Below, one piece after another: positions 25,368-38,900 of a stretch of DNA of 64,000 nucleotides (its first letter is position 1; each line of letters opens with the position of its first letter). Under the pieces are notes generated by a model. That model did not search any database, was not told the DNA's origin, and saw only the letters and a list, made by a program, of their open reading frames with translations. The translations under genes and the position numbers were made by a program. This stretch comes from Todiramphus chloris collaris (Eukaryota > Chordata > Aves > Coraciiformes > Alcedinidae): positions 6,438,254 to 6,502,253 of the forward strand of contig JANVCC010000030.1 of assembly GCA_025345505.1 (NCBI GenBank). Direction: 5' to 3'.

Positions 25368-28300
25368 GGTGCCTCTTAAAAAGCACAGTGAAATCTTCCT
25401 GGCCTGGGCCAATGGTGTACATTTTTAGGTGTCACACCATTAAGGTTTATCTCCTTCAGTATCTTGGACAGATCATAAAGATCTCTACGCATACATTTGG
25501 GTCAGCACAGGCATATACATGCATAGGTATACAAACCCATTAATAAGCCTGTCTCTTTACATTATTGAACTCATGGAAAGGATCTTTATTATCTGAACAC
25601 TCTGGTGGCACAAGACCTGCTGCTGCCCTGGGTTTGGGTGCTGAGGGCAGACATGTGCCCATCCCCATGAGCTGTGGCTGCAGGAAGTAAGCTCTTTCTT
25701 GTACTCATTACTTGTAGCCTATAGAGCTGAAATGATACAATAATCAACATCAGGTTTGCCTCATCCTAATTTTCCTTATATTAAGCTAACTTCATCATCA
25801 GTTCAAGTCATCCGTGAGATACAGCGAATTAAGGAGCAGCTTAAGGCGACCAACTTAAACAACTAGGGAAACTCTGCCATTAAATGTGTGCCACATCAAC
25901 AGGTAGGATGCTAACTCTCCAACTGATGGACTCTGTAGTCTCACTAGCAACCCATGGGAGGTGCCAGTCAGTTTTCCAGAATCAGGGACCAAGCCTTGTA
26001 GTTAAACATGGCTACAAATCGGCCTTGCAGTAATTAGCATTCCAAACAGCATGTGGAACTGCTACCATGAACACTGTATTATCACTCGGCTGCTTTTTAC
26101 ATTGCTTTGGGGAAAAATTAAGACCCTGTTATAAAAGACTGCAATGTGGGAGACTAAGTTTAATTTCCTTATTTTTGCCATGGACTTAGAGGTCCCTTTA
26201 GTACGAGATTTAACTACCTTCAGGAGATGAGTATTTGTAAAATTGTGTTAACAGAAGTCTTCCTTCCCTTACCATCTTCCCATAGGGATATTTCAGTACT
26301 TGTTACACAGTGAGTACACTGGGAGCCTCTGAAGTCAGTGTAGAGTTCTTCTACCACGACATACAAGAACATCCTGTGTTTACATCATCATATTTAATTA
26401 TTCAGACAGCAAAACCATCTGAAAAATCCACTCACACTGTTAGACACAGAACAAAAGCCACCGGTGCTATGTGTGCTTATGCCCTTTGCACCTCAGAAAT
26501 AGCTGGGACCCACTAAAGCAGATTATTCAAACACCAAGAACGATCCAGGAAAATTAGAAGCCTGTTTATACTTATGATGCTTAAAGAATCAAAACTGTTA
26601 TACCACAAATTACTACAATTTATCTGCAATAGATTTTACATCACTGATTTTATAACATCAATTGATGTAGGCATCTCGCTCAAGCAAAGTTGCTTTAAAT
26701 AATTCTAAACATCTTTATTCTTCTGGTAATCATTTATTAGACACACCACATTTTTAGAAAGCACTCTCCATTAGAGCTTTTTTTATGTTTAATGTGCAAT
26801 TTTTAAAATGCTGTTTGCACCAAAAAGAGCTGAGGAGTATCTACAAGCAACGTATTACTGCAACAGCCCCAATTGCAGCCAGTTTATCATCTAAAGCACC
26901 AATCCTCCCATGCAGAAACCACTTAAGTCAACTGGGCTCCATATGGGCTCTCTGCACTGACCTGAATCTATTCCCACTGATAATGGTAAAAATCCCAGGG
27001 CCAATTCTAAGTACTTCTGAAAGTCCATTTGCAAACACTTGCATTTTAAGGAGCGTTTTAAGGAACATTTTCCCCAGGGTCATATACACCCTTAGCATTT
27101 ACTTGAAGCTAAAACTTGACATACGAAATTTCTTCACTAGAGAACATTTTCCTAGCAAAGTCAAATTTACTCCTTTCTCTGTTCTTCAAAATTGACATTG
27201 TCAGTTTTGTGCTTTAAGTAAGAAGCAGAGTTTATTAGTTTAAGTGACTTTAAAAAAGGCTGGATGAGCATCTTCAATCATGCACAAAAATTACAAGTCT
27301 TCACAGAAATGACAGGCTCAAATTTTCAGCCACACAGAGGAAATTCTCAACTGCTTCTATTTCATATGGTTTTAGTCCTACCCAAGCCTGTGGGCTTAGA
27401 GACTTTTACCTAAATTCATATTCTACCAAAGATCAACATTATTTTTAAAGCTCAGGACCACAAATACATATGCCAGAACAAACAAGAAGCTCGGAGACAA
27501 TTTTAGATTGTGGATAGTGAATATGCAAGTGGGGAAAAGATGTCAGCCCGTCTTTTCAAAAATGTCCTTTGTTCTACATTAAAATCAGACAGTATAAGAA
27601 ATGTTTTAAAAGCTGAATCTACAGTTATCTTCATGGCAACATATTGTAAACCCACCCTTTTATTTAATTTTTTGGTCCCATTTATAGCTGGCAAGTCCTT
27701 AGTGAGCTTATTATATACCTCTTAATGTGCTATATATATCTCTTCCTAGAGATGGGGACTGCAGACTGGGTTGTGCTGTGTAACTACTGCACCTTTCTTA
27801 CCTGAAAAGCCATGAGGTAAGGTGGCATCATTGAGTGTGATGAGCATGATGAGCACTTAAGTTCTATGTTTGCTGTATTTTGAAGAGAATTTATCCAATG
27901 ACATCCTAGTGGAAGTCTAGTGGACCTGCTTATGAGGAATTAAACACCTACTTCCAACTGAAAGGTAACAGCAATAGGATGTTCAGCTCCCATTTATGTC
28001 TCTGGAAATCTCCTAGTTTTCCGCATTTTGAGTGAGGACATTCTCAAGACACCACTTGCAGGTGTCACCTCCACAGCACTCACATTCTGAATGCTGTTAA
28101 CACTGCACTGCTTGAACACCCTGACATTGGCATTTCCCCAGACCCCCAAGACCCGATCTTGCTCCAGGAAAATCTGCCAACACATCAGGACCGCTCGACT
28201 TGTCAGACTTGCCGGCTAGTTGAAAAGGCTGACTGAGGAAAACATTGTATTTATCGGTTTTGCAATCCCCAGGGGCACTCAACCCGACTTCAGAGAAGAA

Positions 28301-30583
28301 ATCATCCTTTCTGTTTTTAATCTAGCCCCCAAACAACAGAATAATGATAATAAATAGTGACATCTTTTTGTCTGCCACTGTAAGCCATGACCACAAGCTT
28401 CTAAGTGTGGCACATGGCCACGACACACTCCCATGGAAGGGGTCTCGTCCGCACTGGAGGCTGTAGGAAGGCAGGGTAAGGGCTGACAAAAGGTTGGAGG
28501 AAATCAACAGTGAGATACTGCTTTCACTACTTGCTGTCCCCGCAAGATGGGTGATGATAGAGATGACCATGATGACCTTTAATTTCTAGCCCCAAAACAG
28601 TCTTTGTCAGCTTGCCTGAAGCTGCTGTAGCAAATGAAGAGCTCTGCTCCTCCATCAGCAGACACATCAGAGCAGGGAACACCCTCGACTGCACTAAGAC
28701 ACTCAGCAGCAATTTTCTTTCACCAAAAACAGAGGACAATCACCAAAGGCCTGGGTCAAAATGCAACAAAGTCAGTGAAAGGCACTAAAAAGGCCAGAAG
28801 GTGTAAAGGTTGAAGTTCCACCTGCCCTAAAAAGTCCATTTTCCTAAATCTACTGCTCAGATCATAGCTTAGGTCAATAAAAGACTCCACTGTACATACC
28901 TCACTTTTATGAGATGCTCAAGCCTCAGCATGTGTGATCCTGTTGTTAACTAAACGCTATTCAAATCCAAACTCCAGGACATTGTGATGTGCCTTATTTT
29001 TCATACTTTTGGGACACTACATTAATGGTAATGGAAGGTCTACATGTGTGCTCGGTGTGAATATCCTAGTGGATGACAAATTAAAAGCCATTGTCATTCA
29101 CCTGGTATTTAGAACCCACTATTTTCTCCCTAGCTTATGAAAATAATTTTCATTAAGGGGAGTTATACCACTAGAATCATTCGGCTTCCAGAAAGAACTA
29201 TAATTTAAAGCTGATTCTGCAAGCAATCTCATTGCAAGAGCACATCTGGAGCATTTTTAAATGTGCTGAGTGCTGACATAATTAAATAGCCTCTGAAACC
29301 GTTGATTCAGTCTCTACAGCTGGGATGCTGCGAGACGGGCATGTTGCTTGTTCTATCACTCATAAGACAGGATTGTTTGATCTCATCTCAGCTAAGCAGG
29401 CAAGGAAGAGACGGAAGAAATGAAAGAACTCTGCTTTTCCCTTGATTTTGAAAACTGAAGTGACAACCTACATCTTTGATGCGCCATGTACTTTGTTTTG
29501 TCAGATGTAAAATAGGAAATATTTTTCTGAGAAAAGAGAGGAAAAATGAAAAGAAAAAGGGAAAAAAGTCAAGAAAAATGAAATGTAAAGCACATAAAAT
29601 AAGATTTGAACCAGTAGGAAAAATAATAATAAACCTCCTGCAAGAATCATGTCCTGCTGCCATTATGGTTAAACCACCACCATCAACACAAAGCCACCTT
29701 CTCTGGAATGACCCAAAAAATCATTTAAAATCATACACACCCGTGATGAGCAAAACCAGGGAAAATTCCTTTACTTATTTTATGCTTTCTCTGCAACAGT
29801 TCTGTGCATTTATTATACAGCAATACACAAGTATAATTCCATAACATCAAAATTATTTCTAAAGCAACTATTTCTGTATTATAGTATTAATTACAGATAT
29901 ATCTGGAGGGGAACTGAGAGCAGGCTCCACTTTTCTAACAGAATGAGGACCGATCTCCACCACAGAGAGCTTATTTATACAGATTGTTTTAAAGTATTCT
30001 ACAAACAGGCCCACTCTTATCACCTTACCTCATTAATCTTGGATTATTAATTAATTCCCCAGTTCCTCAGAGTGTAGTTACCCAACTTACTGGCTTTGGG
30101 AGACAGTTTTCTTTCTAGCACCAGCCCTCACTCCTGGTTTGGGTCCCTCGCGGCTTTGGGGGATGCATGAGGGAGAAGGCAGCATCCAGCCTTGCAGGAC
30201 CAGCAGCCCCCCAACACAGCCAGGGGTCCCTGACCTCATATCCACGCCTTGTAAAAAAGAAAACTATTAGTGAGGAAAAGCATCTAAATACTATCTAAGG
30301 AATCAACTCAAGACTTGCACGCTTATATTTAAATATACATAGTTGACTTTTTGGAGTCAGGGTCCAAACTGAGAAAAAAATTCCTTACATAAACTTGAGG
30401 TACTCATATGAAATCCAAACCTACAGAAGAATCCCATAGGTCAGGATATTGATTGTGCATTCAAAAATTAATGCAACCTCAGGCTTTAGCAAAATGGTGA
30501 AAAACAATACTGTTACTGTTTATAAACACCACTTTTTTCATACTAGTAAAGCACTAGTATGAAGAAAAGTCACTGGTATATTT
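25368..30583. other. Unique AT-rich noncoding DNA
   Basis: No gene, RNA or interspersed repeat was recognised over 5.2 kb. An A/G-rich strand at about 29520-29640 produces a Lys-rich open frame (29476-29844), which I read as a composition artefact. A 136-codon open frame at 26785-27195 on the + strand resembles nothing known. Confidence 0.5.
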
Positions 30584-30800
30584 ACAGAATCCCAGCATGG
30601 TAGTGACTGACAGGGTGCTCTGGAGATCATCTCATCCAACCCTCCTGCTCCAGCAGGGTCACCCAGAGCAGAGGGCCCAGGATCACATCGGCCAGGTGGG
30701 TTTGGAATCTCTCCAGAGAAGGAGACTCCACAACCTCTCCAGACAGCCTAGTCCAAGGCTCTGTCACCCTCAGTGTAAAGAACTTTTTCCTTATTTGTAG
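30584..30800 (-). mobile_element. CR1 LINE 3' fragment, about 220 bp
   Basis: Reverse-oriented CR1 end. The + strand reads 'acagaatcccagcatggtag', then 'ctggagatcatctcatccaa', 'ccctcctgctccagcagggt', 'cacccagagcagagggccca' and 'tttggaatctctccagagaa', followed by 'ctcagtgtaaagaac'. It belongs to the same kind as the copies at 15027, 40277 and 57236, which share 'ttggaatctctcc'. It is truncated just downstream of ORF2 and has no coding potential. Confidence 0.93.
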
Positions 30801-33800
30801 GATGCTGTAAGTCAAAACTAAGACAAAAACCTGGTAAAATGAACTGGAGGAAAGGTTAAAAAAGTAAAGCAAACCCTAAATATCCACTTGCGTGCCTGAC
30901 AAAAGCCAGCAAAATATAACTAGGTACCTCTAAGCAACCTGCACAAAATAAATCACCCCAACAAAAATGCTTCTGAGTTGTGGTTTCATTGGAAAAATCT
31001 TCTGCAAACTTTGCTAACAGCAGCTCAGCTGCCGGCTGCTGCCCTCTCAGTGTGCCCACGCTAGCAATGCAGGCAGGAAACACCCACCCCTGGGATGGCC
31101 AAATCCCTCCCCAGAAAAACATCACCCAGGAAAACAAACAGCCCGGGACAGGTGTGAACTACAGTTGCTACAGCACATTTCAGGTACCGCAGTGATTAGC
31201 ACAATATAAATCCTAGAAACAGCCGATGCTGCTGCTGAAGCCTGAGCTTTGGAGGGGAATGATTGCGGTGTCGGTGCAAAGCCAAGGAAATAGCGATGCC
31301 CGAGAGGAATCAGGCAGGTCCAAATCTCAAGTGCCAAAGATAAAGAAGGGGTGAATATCCCTAAAGGATGGAAAATCAAGCTGTATATGACCTTTGGCAA
31401 ACAAATGACAGAGCGCCCCACCCTACCTCGCCCCACATAACTCTAAGAAGTACTTTGCTTCCAAACGCTTAAGTTACTTTAACGGTGATCCTAATGTGTA
31501 TTCATTTGCTGATGAGCTATTCTACATCAGGCATTGAAGAAATATTTGTTTAAAACTAATCTGCAGTTTATTTCTTAGAGTTACAGAAATTCGCTAAGTC
31601 ATTGGTCCAGTATATCTTAACATAAAAATATAAAAAGCAGATTGCAATTTCTCAGGAAAGTTGCAGTAAAATTCAGACAGCGTATCAGACCAGAGGGGCT
31701 GTTAAAAGATTTCTCCAGGGCATACCAAGCCTGACTGTACATAAAAAGAAGTGACTAGAAAAGTTAGAAGGAGGTAAACAGTTTTTACAAAACCAGCTGT
31801 TTTGCCATTTCTATCAGTCTTTGGTAAACACAGAAGAGCTGAATCACTAAGTACCAAACACCAGTGCTGAGCAGGCTGTGAGCGCGCGGCAGATTGCAGA
31901 ACCCGAACGATTTGCTTTTTCTGCATCATTGCCACCTAAGCTGATCATGAAAAAGAATTAATAATTAAGGGCAATTATCTGACTGAACACATTTTAATAT
32001 GCTGAACTCAGGCCCGTGTTGTTTATGAATAGCTTATGACTCTTCCTCTCCAGAGCGTGCTGCTTCCCCATGCAGGAAGGCAAGGGAAGGGGGACAGCGG
32101 GCAGAGGGGAGGAAGGAATGGCATATGCTAACCTTATCATTTTGACTTGTTTTGACTGGACACTTAATCTTACCTCTCATGAATGCCACATTCTTCTTCT
32201 CCATATGCCATGTTCCCTTGGCTGCTCACCAGCCCTGAATGCCAGAGGTTATAGGAACGGAAAAAACACTTACTTCCTAATTAAAGAGTCATTTGGCAAT
32301 GTGTGCTATAATTTTACTGCCTGGGTTCTTTCCTTCCTATATTTGACTAGACTGGCAATGACTTCTGCTAAATAAAATCTCAATACAGGATTGACAAACC
32401 TGTTAAAATAAAACTTTGATTTGTGACCTTTATACTAAAAAGATCCCCTCTCTTTCCAGCTTTGTTATTAAAAAAAAAAAACAGTGCTATGAAAGGTCAA
32501 GAGAGAAATAGACACGTAGAATAGAGCTCCTCAGAGAAATACCTTAGGACATGCCAGTGAGGATCAAGCAGCGTTGACTGGGGTCCAAGTGGAGAGTTTC
32601 TCACAAAGTTTTCAGCATCCTAGTGAACAGGTTTGTCTAAAGCACTCTGATGACTTTTCCAGCCTGGGGCTCCAACCATCACCGCAGAAATGTGAGGAAG
32701 ATGAAAAGCTCAGGAAAACAAGTTTGAGGTGGGTTATTTCAGTTGGTGTCCCAGATGATGGACCCTGATGTGGACATGTAGAGAGATGCGTGGCATGTGA
32801 CTGCATGCAGACCCTTGCTTCTACAGCGATGACATTCTGAGAAAGCACACTGGCAGTATGACCAGCTGAATATCTGACTGACTAAGCCTGTTGACTTTGG
32901 GCAGGATTGACCAAACATTACTGCATTCACCAATACAGCAACCACCCAAAAATAGTGATCCTATGCATAAATCTATACAAAAGCCAAGTAGAGATGTGTT
33001 GGGTTTATGAGACCCAACAATTACATAAGGTCAACTTGCATGGCCAAGTAGTATATGCAGCTAACATGTCTCTGCAGTCTAGGAAACCAACACAGATCCC
33101 TAATTTCTGACATTATTTCTCAGACCAAGAGGACTCCTGGGTATTTCAGCTATGAGCTTCTATAATTTTGTGTGCGCCCGTGTCAAAATTTCAGGCTTCC
33201 ATTTTGCATGGGTTTTCACATGGCTCTAGAAGCTTGTGTGACTCTTCCACTGCCTTTTCAGATGGCCTCACCTTTTTCATCATACACCACAAAATCCACA
33301 CAGACTACATGAGCGCACAGTTTCTGTGAGCCGGCTCCAATACAAAACCAACCATCTGCAGCTGCACATTCGTAGGCAAATCTTTCTGCGCATTAAGTGA
33401 GATAACAGGCTGGGATGCACGTACGTGTTATAGCTGAGTTCTTACAAAACATTTACCATTGATCAGTGTGCAGTCTAGATCTCTTCTGCTGTCTTCCATC
33501 GCCTTTCTGCTGATTTTTCTTTCTGTCTTCGTGTCCCGTCCGTAGGTGAAATCAATTTATATGTGATGCTTATATCTCTTGCCTAGCAGTCTGCGTTTTG
33601 CTATCTGCTGGAGGATTTGTACACTTCACAATAAAGTCAATTATTACTTCAAAAGTATCTTTTGACATATGACATATAATAAAAGCTATTATATTGGTAT
33701 CTGAAGTCACAAAACACTATCACCCAACTTCATTTCCATTTTCTCTACTTACACATTATGTGTGCACTCCAATAAATGAAAAATATTTTACATAAGGGAA

Positions 33801-35737
33801 AAAAAACACCAAATGAGAACTGAACAGAAACCAAGTAACTTCTTACACCATTGTACACTGCTTCCTTGTACAGAGAATTTCCATTATCAGAGCAATAACT
33901 TCAGATCAAATTGGACTAGTGGGGTCACCAATCCTCTTTAAGAGGCACCGTTTCCCAGGAGGGGGGCAGCAGGTTTTATTATGCTCTGTCTCTGGCTAAG
34001 CTTTGTGTAAATTATGTGATAAAAGCAGATGGTAGCACTCTTTCTCGATATGGTTGAAAAAAATTGGACCTGCTTAGAATAGCCCCTCGGGCCTTTTCTT
34101 GGAGCATTCCTCTACAAGGAGAAACAATTATTTTACTTTTAGCTGTTATTGTCTCCTGCTGAGGGAATACACGTACAGTAATGATGAACTCTGTGAAGGG
34201 TGAAATGAATGTTTCTGCTGTTTCAGTCTATTCAGTGCTGAAGAGTTTTGGCTCCCACGGACCTGGCAGGACTTTGCCAGATGTAATCACACACTGCCTT
34301 AAGTTTGCTTAAAAGTGATGCTTTATGCTGTCACCTGGCTGGAATGAACTGGGGCAAAGAGCTGCTCGACAATGAAACCCTTCCCAATAGGGTGTGCTGA
34401 GGACATTATTTCACACCACCTCAGGTGACACTAACTATTCATTTTCTAACCTTTGTTAGTAAAATATTCTTACTAGTGCTGAGCTCAGTTATGTACCATC
34501 AGGCCCCACTATCTCAGCTGAGCACCACTCTCCATCTGCCCATACTATTTCCAATCTTAGCACATGGCAATCTTGCATCTGTCCCACGACGTGTAGGAGA
34601 TGTCTTAATAACCTCAAAACCACATTTCTGCATGGTTTGAGCCAGCCCCACTGAATGAAATGAGTAGGATTCTTTCTAGTGTCTCTGGTGGAAGGTAGGT
34701 CTGTCCCCTAGTTAGTGTATTCATCAAGGAGAGAGCTGCATAGAGGTGATCCTTGGTTTTCTGTGAAATCACAAACTGAAGCCCCAAACTTTAACAAAGT
34801 TAAGCCAAGCAATAGCAAATGAAGTTAATGATGGAAGCCCATCAGCCATAACGTAGTGAAAGAACTGGTGGCAGCTGTACTTCCAGTAGTAACCACAGCT
34901 CTGAGTCCAGAAGAAAGACAACTCACATCAGCTGTACTTAAGACTTACCAAACCTTCAGCTTAGTCAAGCAATGTCAAGAGACTGGTTGTGGCCACCAAC
35001 CTGTCAGTGGCTAAATGCCAGGTCTTTTTCCATGGATTTGCTTCTGGAACTGGGCTATTGTGTCACTAATCTCACAATTTTATAATTTTTTCCTGATATC
35101 AGACTTATTTCTGAGTAACCACAGTCCACACCATCTCCTCAACAGTGAGCAGCTTGTCTATCCTCTTGTTACATAAAGAGCAGCCTTCTTTGTATGACTG
35201 AAGATTCTTGTAATATTCTACCTCAGGCTTCAAGACTCTTATAGTATTCTGTTTCAGACTTCTCCTCTTTTCCACCAGCCCTAAGTCACTTAAACTTTTA
35301 ATCATAGGTCATGTTTTCTGAGGCTGATGATTCTTGTGCCTCTCTTCAGGACTCTTCAGTCCATGCACTTCTTTGTTAAAACAAGATGCTCGAACGTGAT
35401 GTAAGGTGTCTGACAGTGCTCCAGCTCCCATCTTCCCAGTGCCAAGCTAAGGAGGAGGACTGCTTGGACTCTCCAGCAGCCGAGCTCCTCATTAATGCAC
35501 ACAGGGATGTCAGGCACTTTCTCAAGCTGCTGATGCTGCTGATTCTACCGTAAGCCCTTACGGCTCTTTTCTGAAAAATTGCTCTCTGGCAGATTGTGTA
35601 GTTTTTTTCCTGAATTTGAAGGTATTTGGAAGGCCAGCAGCCTGCAGCTTGAAAGCAAGGAGTGTTTTTGAGGGACTTGTCCTAATAAACTAAGTCACTG
35701 ATTTGAGGGAATGAGGATATTTAAGTTGTTGGTTTTT
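30801..35737. other. Unique AT-rich noncoding DNA
   Basis: No gene or repeat was recognised. Around 31940-32040 there is an AT-rich block with several TAAT/ATTA cores (GAATTAATAATTAAGG), and 33980-34160 has even composition without repeat character. Either could be a conserved noncoding element, but this cannot be shown from one sequence. An A-run lies near 32469-32480. Confidence 0.5.
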
Positions 35738-35985
35738 TTATATTTATACGAGAGGCTGAGAGAGTTGGGTTGTTCAGTCTGGAGAGAGAAGGCTCCAAAG
35801 AGACCTTCTTGTGGCCTTTCAATACTTAAAGGGGCCTGTCAGAAAGGTGGGGACAGACTTTTTATCAGGGCCTATTGTGACAGGACAAAGGGTTATGGTT
35901 TTTAAGTAAAACAGGGGAGATTTAGACTGGAAAGAAGGAAGAAATTTTAGACACTGGGGGTGGTAAAGACACTAGTGTGCCTGGA
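35738..35985 (+). mobile_element. Degraded CR1 LINE fragment
   Basis: Forward CR1 remains covering the end of ORF2 and the start of the 3' region. The visible anchors are 'acgagaggctgagagagttg', 'ggttgttcagtctggaga', then 'gacaggacaaagggttatgg', and 'ggggagatttagactggaaa' followed by 'gaaggaagaaatttta'. The first part encodes a recognisable RLRELGCS-like stretch. The copy lacks the normal CR1 3' end and carries many differences, so it is older than the copies near 40 and 51 kb. Confidence 0.82.
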
Positions 35986-38900
35986 GATTTATAGTGGAAG
36001 TCATAATTTTGGTCCTGCAAAATGTCTCTCCTAAGTGTTTGTTAGAAAAAACAAACATACAAACAACAAACTCATCAAATAAAGCCAACCCACCACAACA
36101 AAACCCAATGTTCACTCCCCAGAACACTTTTCTGCTTTTCTTTGGGGCTGGGTAACTTCTTTCTCATATTCATGGTAGTTGGTTTTGTTGTTTGTTTGCT
36201 TTCTGTTCGTGCCATTCCTCAACAAGAGCATGTCTAAAGTAGCTTTTCCAAGCGACTTATCATAATGCATGGTACTAAAACCATGCATACTGCAAATATT
36301 AGTTCACTATGTTCATTAGATATACTTCACAGAACAATGCAAAACCCCACTATATACTCTGTGGAATTTCCAGAAAGCTGTCATTTGGCCAGAAGCCCTC
36401 TTTGAACCCCATTTTTATCAATACACAATGACCTTCTCATCTCAATCCTTAAATTTATACTCAAATGTCTCATGATAACCCACAGTTTCTATTTGCACAC
36501 GGTTATATCAAATCTCCTTTCTAGCTGTACAAACACTGACAGTCTACCAGTTCTTATTACTTGCCTGGCTCTCTTGGTTTGCAGTTGACACCCTTGTGCA
36601 TTGATGCTGTTCACGTTCTTTTCTTTTACAGGCGCAGAAAATCCCATTAAAATTCTCCATGTAGTAGTTCATCCCTTTTTATCTGTTTTTTCATGAAGCT
36701 GAGTTAGCATTCTTTCATGGAGAATAGGAAAAGAGTGCACTATACGTTATTTACCACATACTTTTAAAGAAGCTTCCAAAATAGGTGTAAAATCGTATCA
36801 ACAATGCCGTTTTCCTACTTGGATTTTAACATATTATTTGTTAATCTGCAGGGGTACTCTGAACAATTCTTTCTTAACGTACGTACCTCATCAAAAGAGT
36901 TTCTTTCATTATGGTTGACTAATAAAAGAACATACACACAAGGCTGGTCACACAGTGTAAGCACACAGCTTCTTGATCCCAAATTGCACAATAATTTCCA
37001 CTGAACAGGACTCCTGAGGATTACTGAGTTCAACCCCAGGCTCAGAGCAGATCCACCACTGTAAAAACAAGTTTCTCAAAATCAAGAAACTTGGCCTCAG
37101 CATGGACATGGTCCTGTCTAAGCAGAGACTGACAGTACCACGGGCTTCTGCAGATGACCTGTACCTTGTTCCACAGCTGATGCTTCCTTCTTTATCTTAT
37201 AAACCGTAAACATGCTGTTATTGTCAAATGCATAGAGCCACTACTGTCATTTTTTATTGCTGCAGCAGCACCGAGGACTGAGGTATGATCCTGCAGTGCC
37301 TGTAGGACTTTCAGCTCTGTGTTCTGGACTGGTGTGTTATCAGCTTGTCATAATTTTAACTGAATTATAAATGAATACATAGTCAATAGCTTCATAAAAA
37401 TTAACATTAGAAAAAAAAGCAAACCAAACAATAAGGCTTACCTGGAAACCTGTTCTTCATTGTTTTTCTGTTATTGCTCATCATGCTTTGCTCGAAATAG
37501 AGAAGCTTCTCTAGAGCACATACATTTCCATTCCAATGCAATTAATTCTGATCAAGTATGCTCCGATTTACATGCTCTCGGGTGTTGATTAGATAGAAGA
37601 GTAATCTGTTTTAAATTAAATGTTCAGATTACATTACAGTGTTTCATGCCATTCATCACTTTAGGAAATGAAAAGGGTTGCTTTTCACAAAACAGAGTCA
37701 TTGAATGAAAACATGCTCTGCTATGAAATGCTTCCAGTCTATCTGAGATACTGCCAGAACCATCTACCGGCTAAATGATTATTCAGTTTATTTCCTTGCC
37801 TATATTCTTTTCACTAAGATAGGATTAATGAGGATAAACTAAACTGGAAAAGAGAAAGTCAGTTACTCAAAACCATTGAAACCAAAGATATGATGTTGTT
37901 ATACTTGAAAATATATTTGATTTCTTCGTTACTATCCTTGAAAACTGCTGTTAGCCTCAGGATTTGCTGTACTACCTCCATCCAGCACAGGGGATGCTGC
38001 AGCTGGTGCTGTGCAGACTCCCAGGAAGCAAGGACAGGATGACAACAAACCTCAGACGAAGTCTCGGTCCCATCCCGCTGCCCCAAACAAAACTGGAAAC
38101 AGCTATTACATTGCACTGTAGGCATTTGCCTCCCAGAGAATAACTCCTCAGCTTTCTCAGAATGAAAAAAAAATAAAGCTTGAATCTCTAACCTGCTTAA
38201 GCTTTTGTCATACTTGCCATGATCTAGGCTCCCAGGAAAACAAATTCTTTCTGAGCTCATAGCCCTCAGTTACAATCTCAATGATTTAATTAAAAAGGAA
38301 AAGTTTCTTTCTACAGCCAGAAGGCATCCGAGAGTATTGGACAGTTAGCAAGAAGAGGAAAACAGCTCAAGGATATTGTTAAAAAACATCCGGGTAAGAA
38401 AAAAATGTGAATAATTTAACAAGTTATGCTAGGAGGAGACCAGACCAAGCATGGAATTTTAAACTAGGTCCAAACCAGAAGCTACTTTCCTTGAGTTTAG
38501 CTCATGTTATGGAGGTTTTTATTGTCACAGTGTTTGACCTACAGCTGGAAGCACCACCTCCAAAATACTAACAGCATTTTCAGCATCCATGTGTGCACAG
38601 CATACATTATTCTGAAGAAAAAAACAACCACAACCTTCTGGGATCCAAACCCAGGGTTTGGGACTCACACATCTAAAACTTCACATACTTATCAGGAGCA
38701 AACAGAACCACCTGAAGCTTGTCTGCCTCTCACAAGGAAGTAAACAAAATTCAACCATTATATTCCAGAGCTTCTGCTTTTGTTCTACTCGCTGCACGAG
38801 GGGGAAAAACTTGAGTTCACGACTCTCACGAAGAATTCCAGTGACAGTGAAAGAGGTCTCCTGAGCCAAATTCAGCTGCTGAAAAACATCTCTGAGCCAG

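Noticed and set aside
29476-29844. 122-codon Lys-rich + strand frame
   Set aside because: It follows an A/G-rich stretch that avoids stops in this frame; composition explains it.
37438-37506. Reverse-strand open segment ending at a CAG-GTAAGC donor
   Set aside because: The upstream AG lacks a pyrimidine tract and the frame meets a stop a short way before it. The donor alone is not enough.
37859-38260. 133-codon reverse-strand open frame
   Set aside because: No family resemblance, no domain and no splice support.
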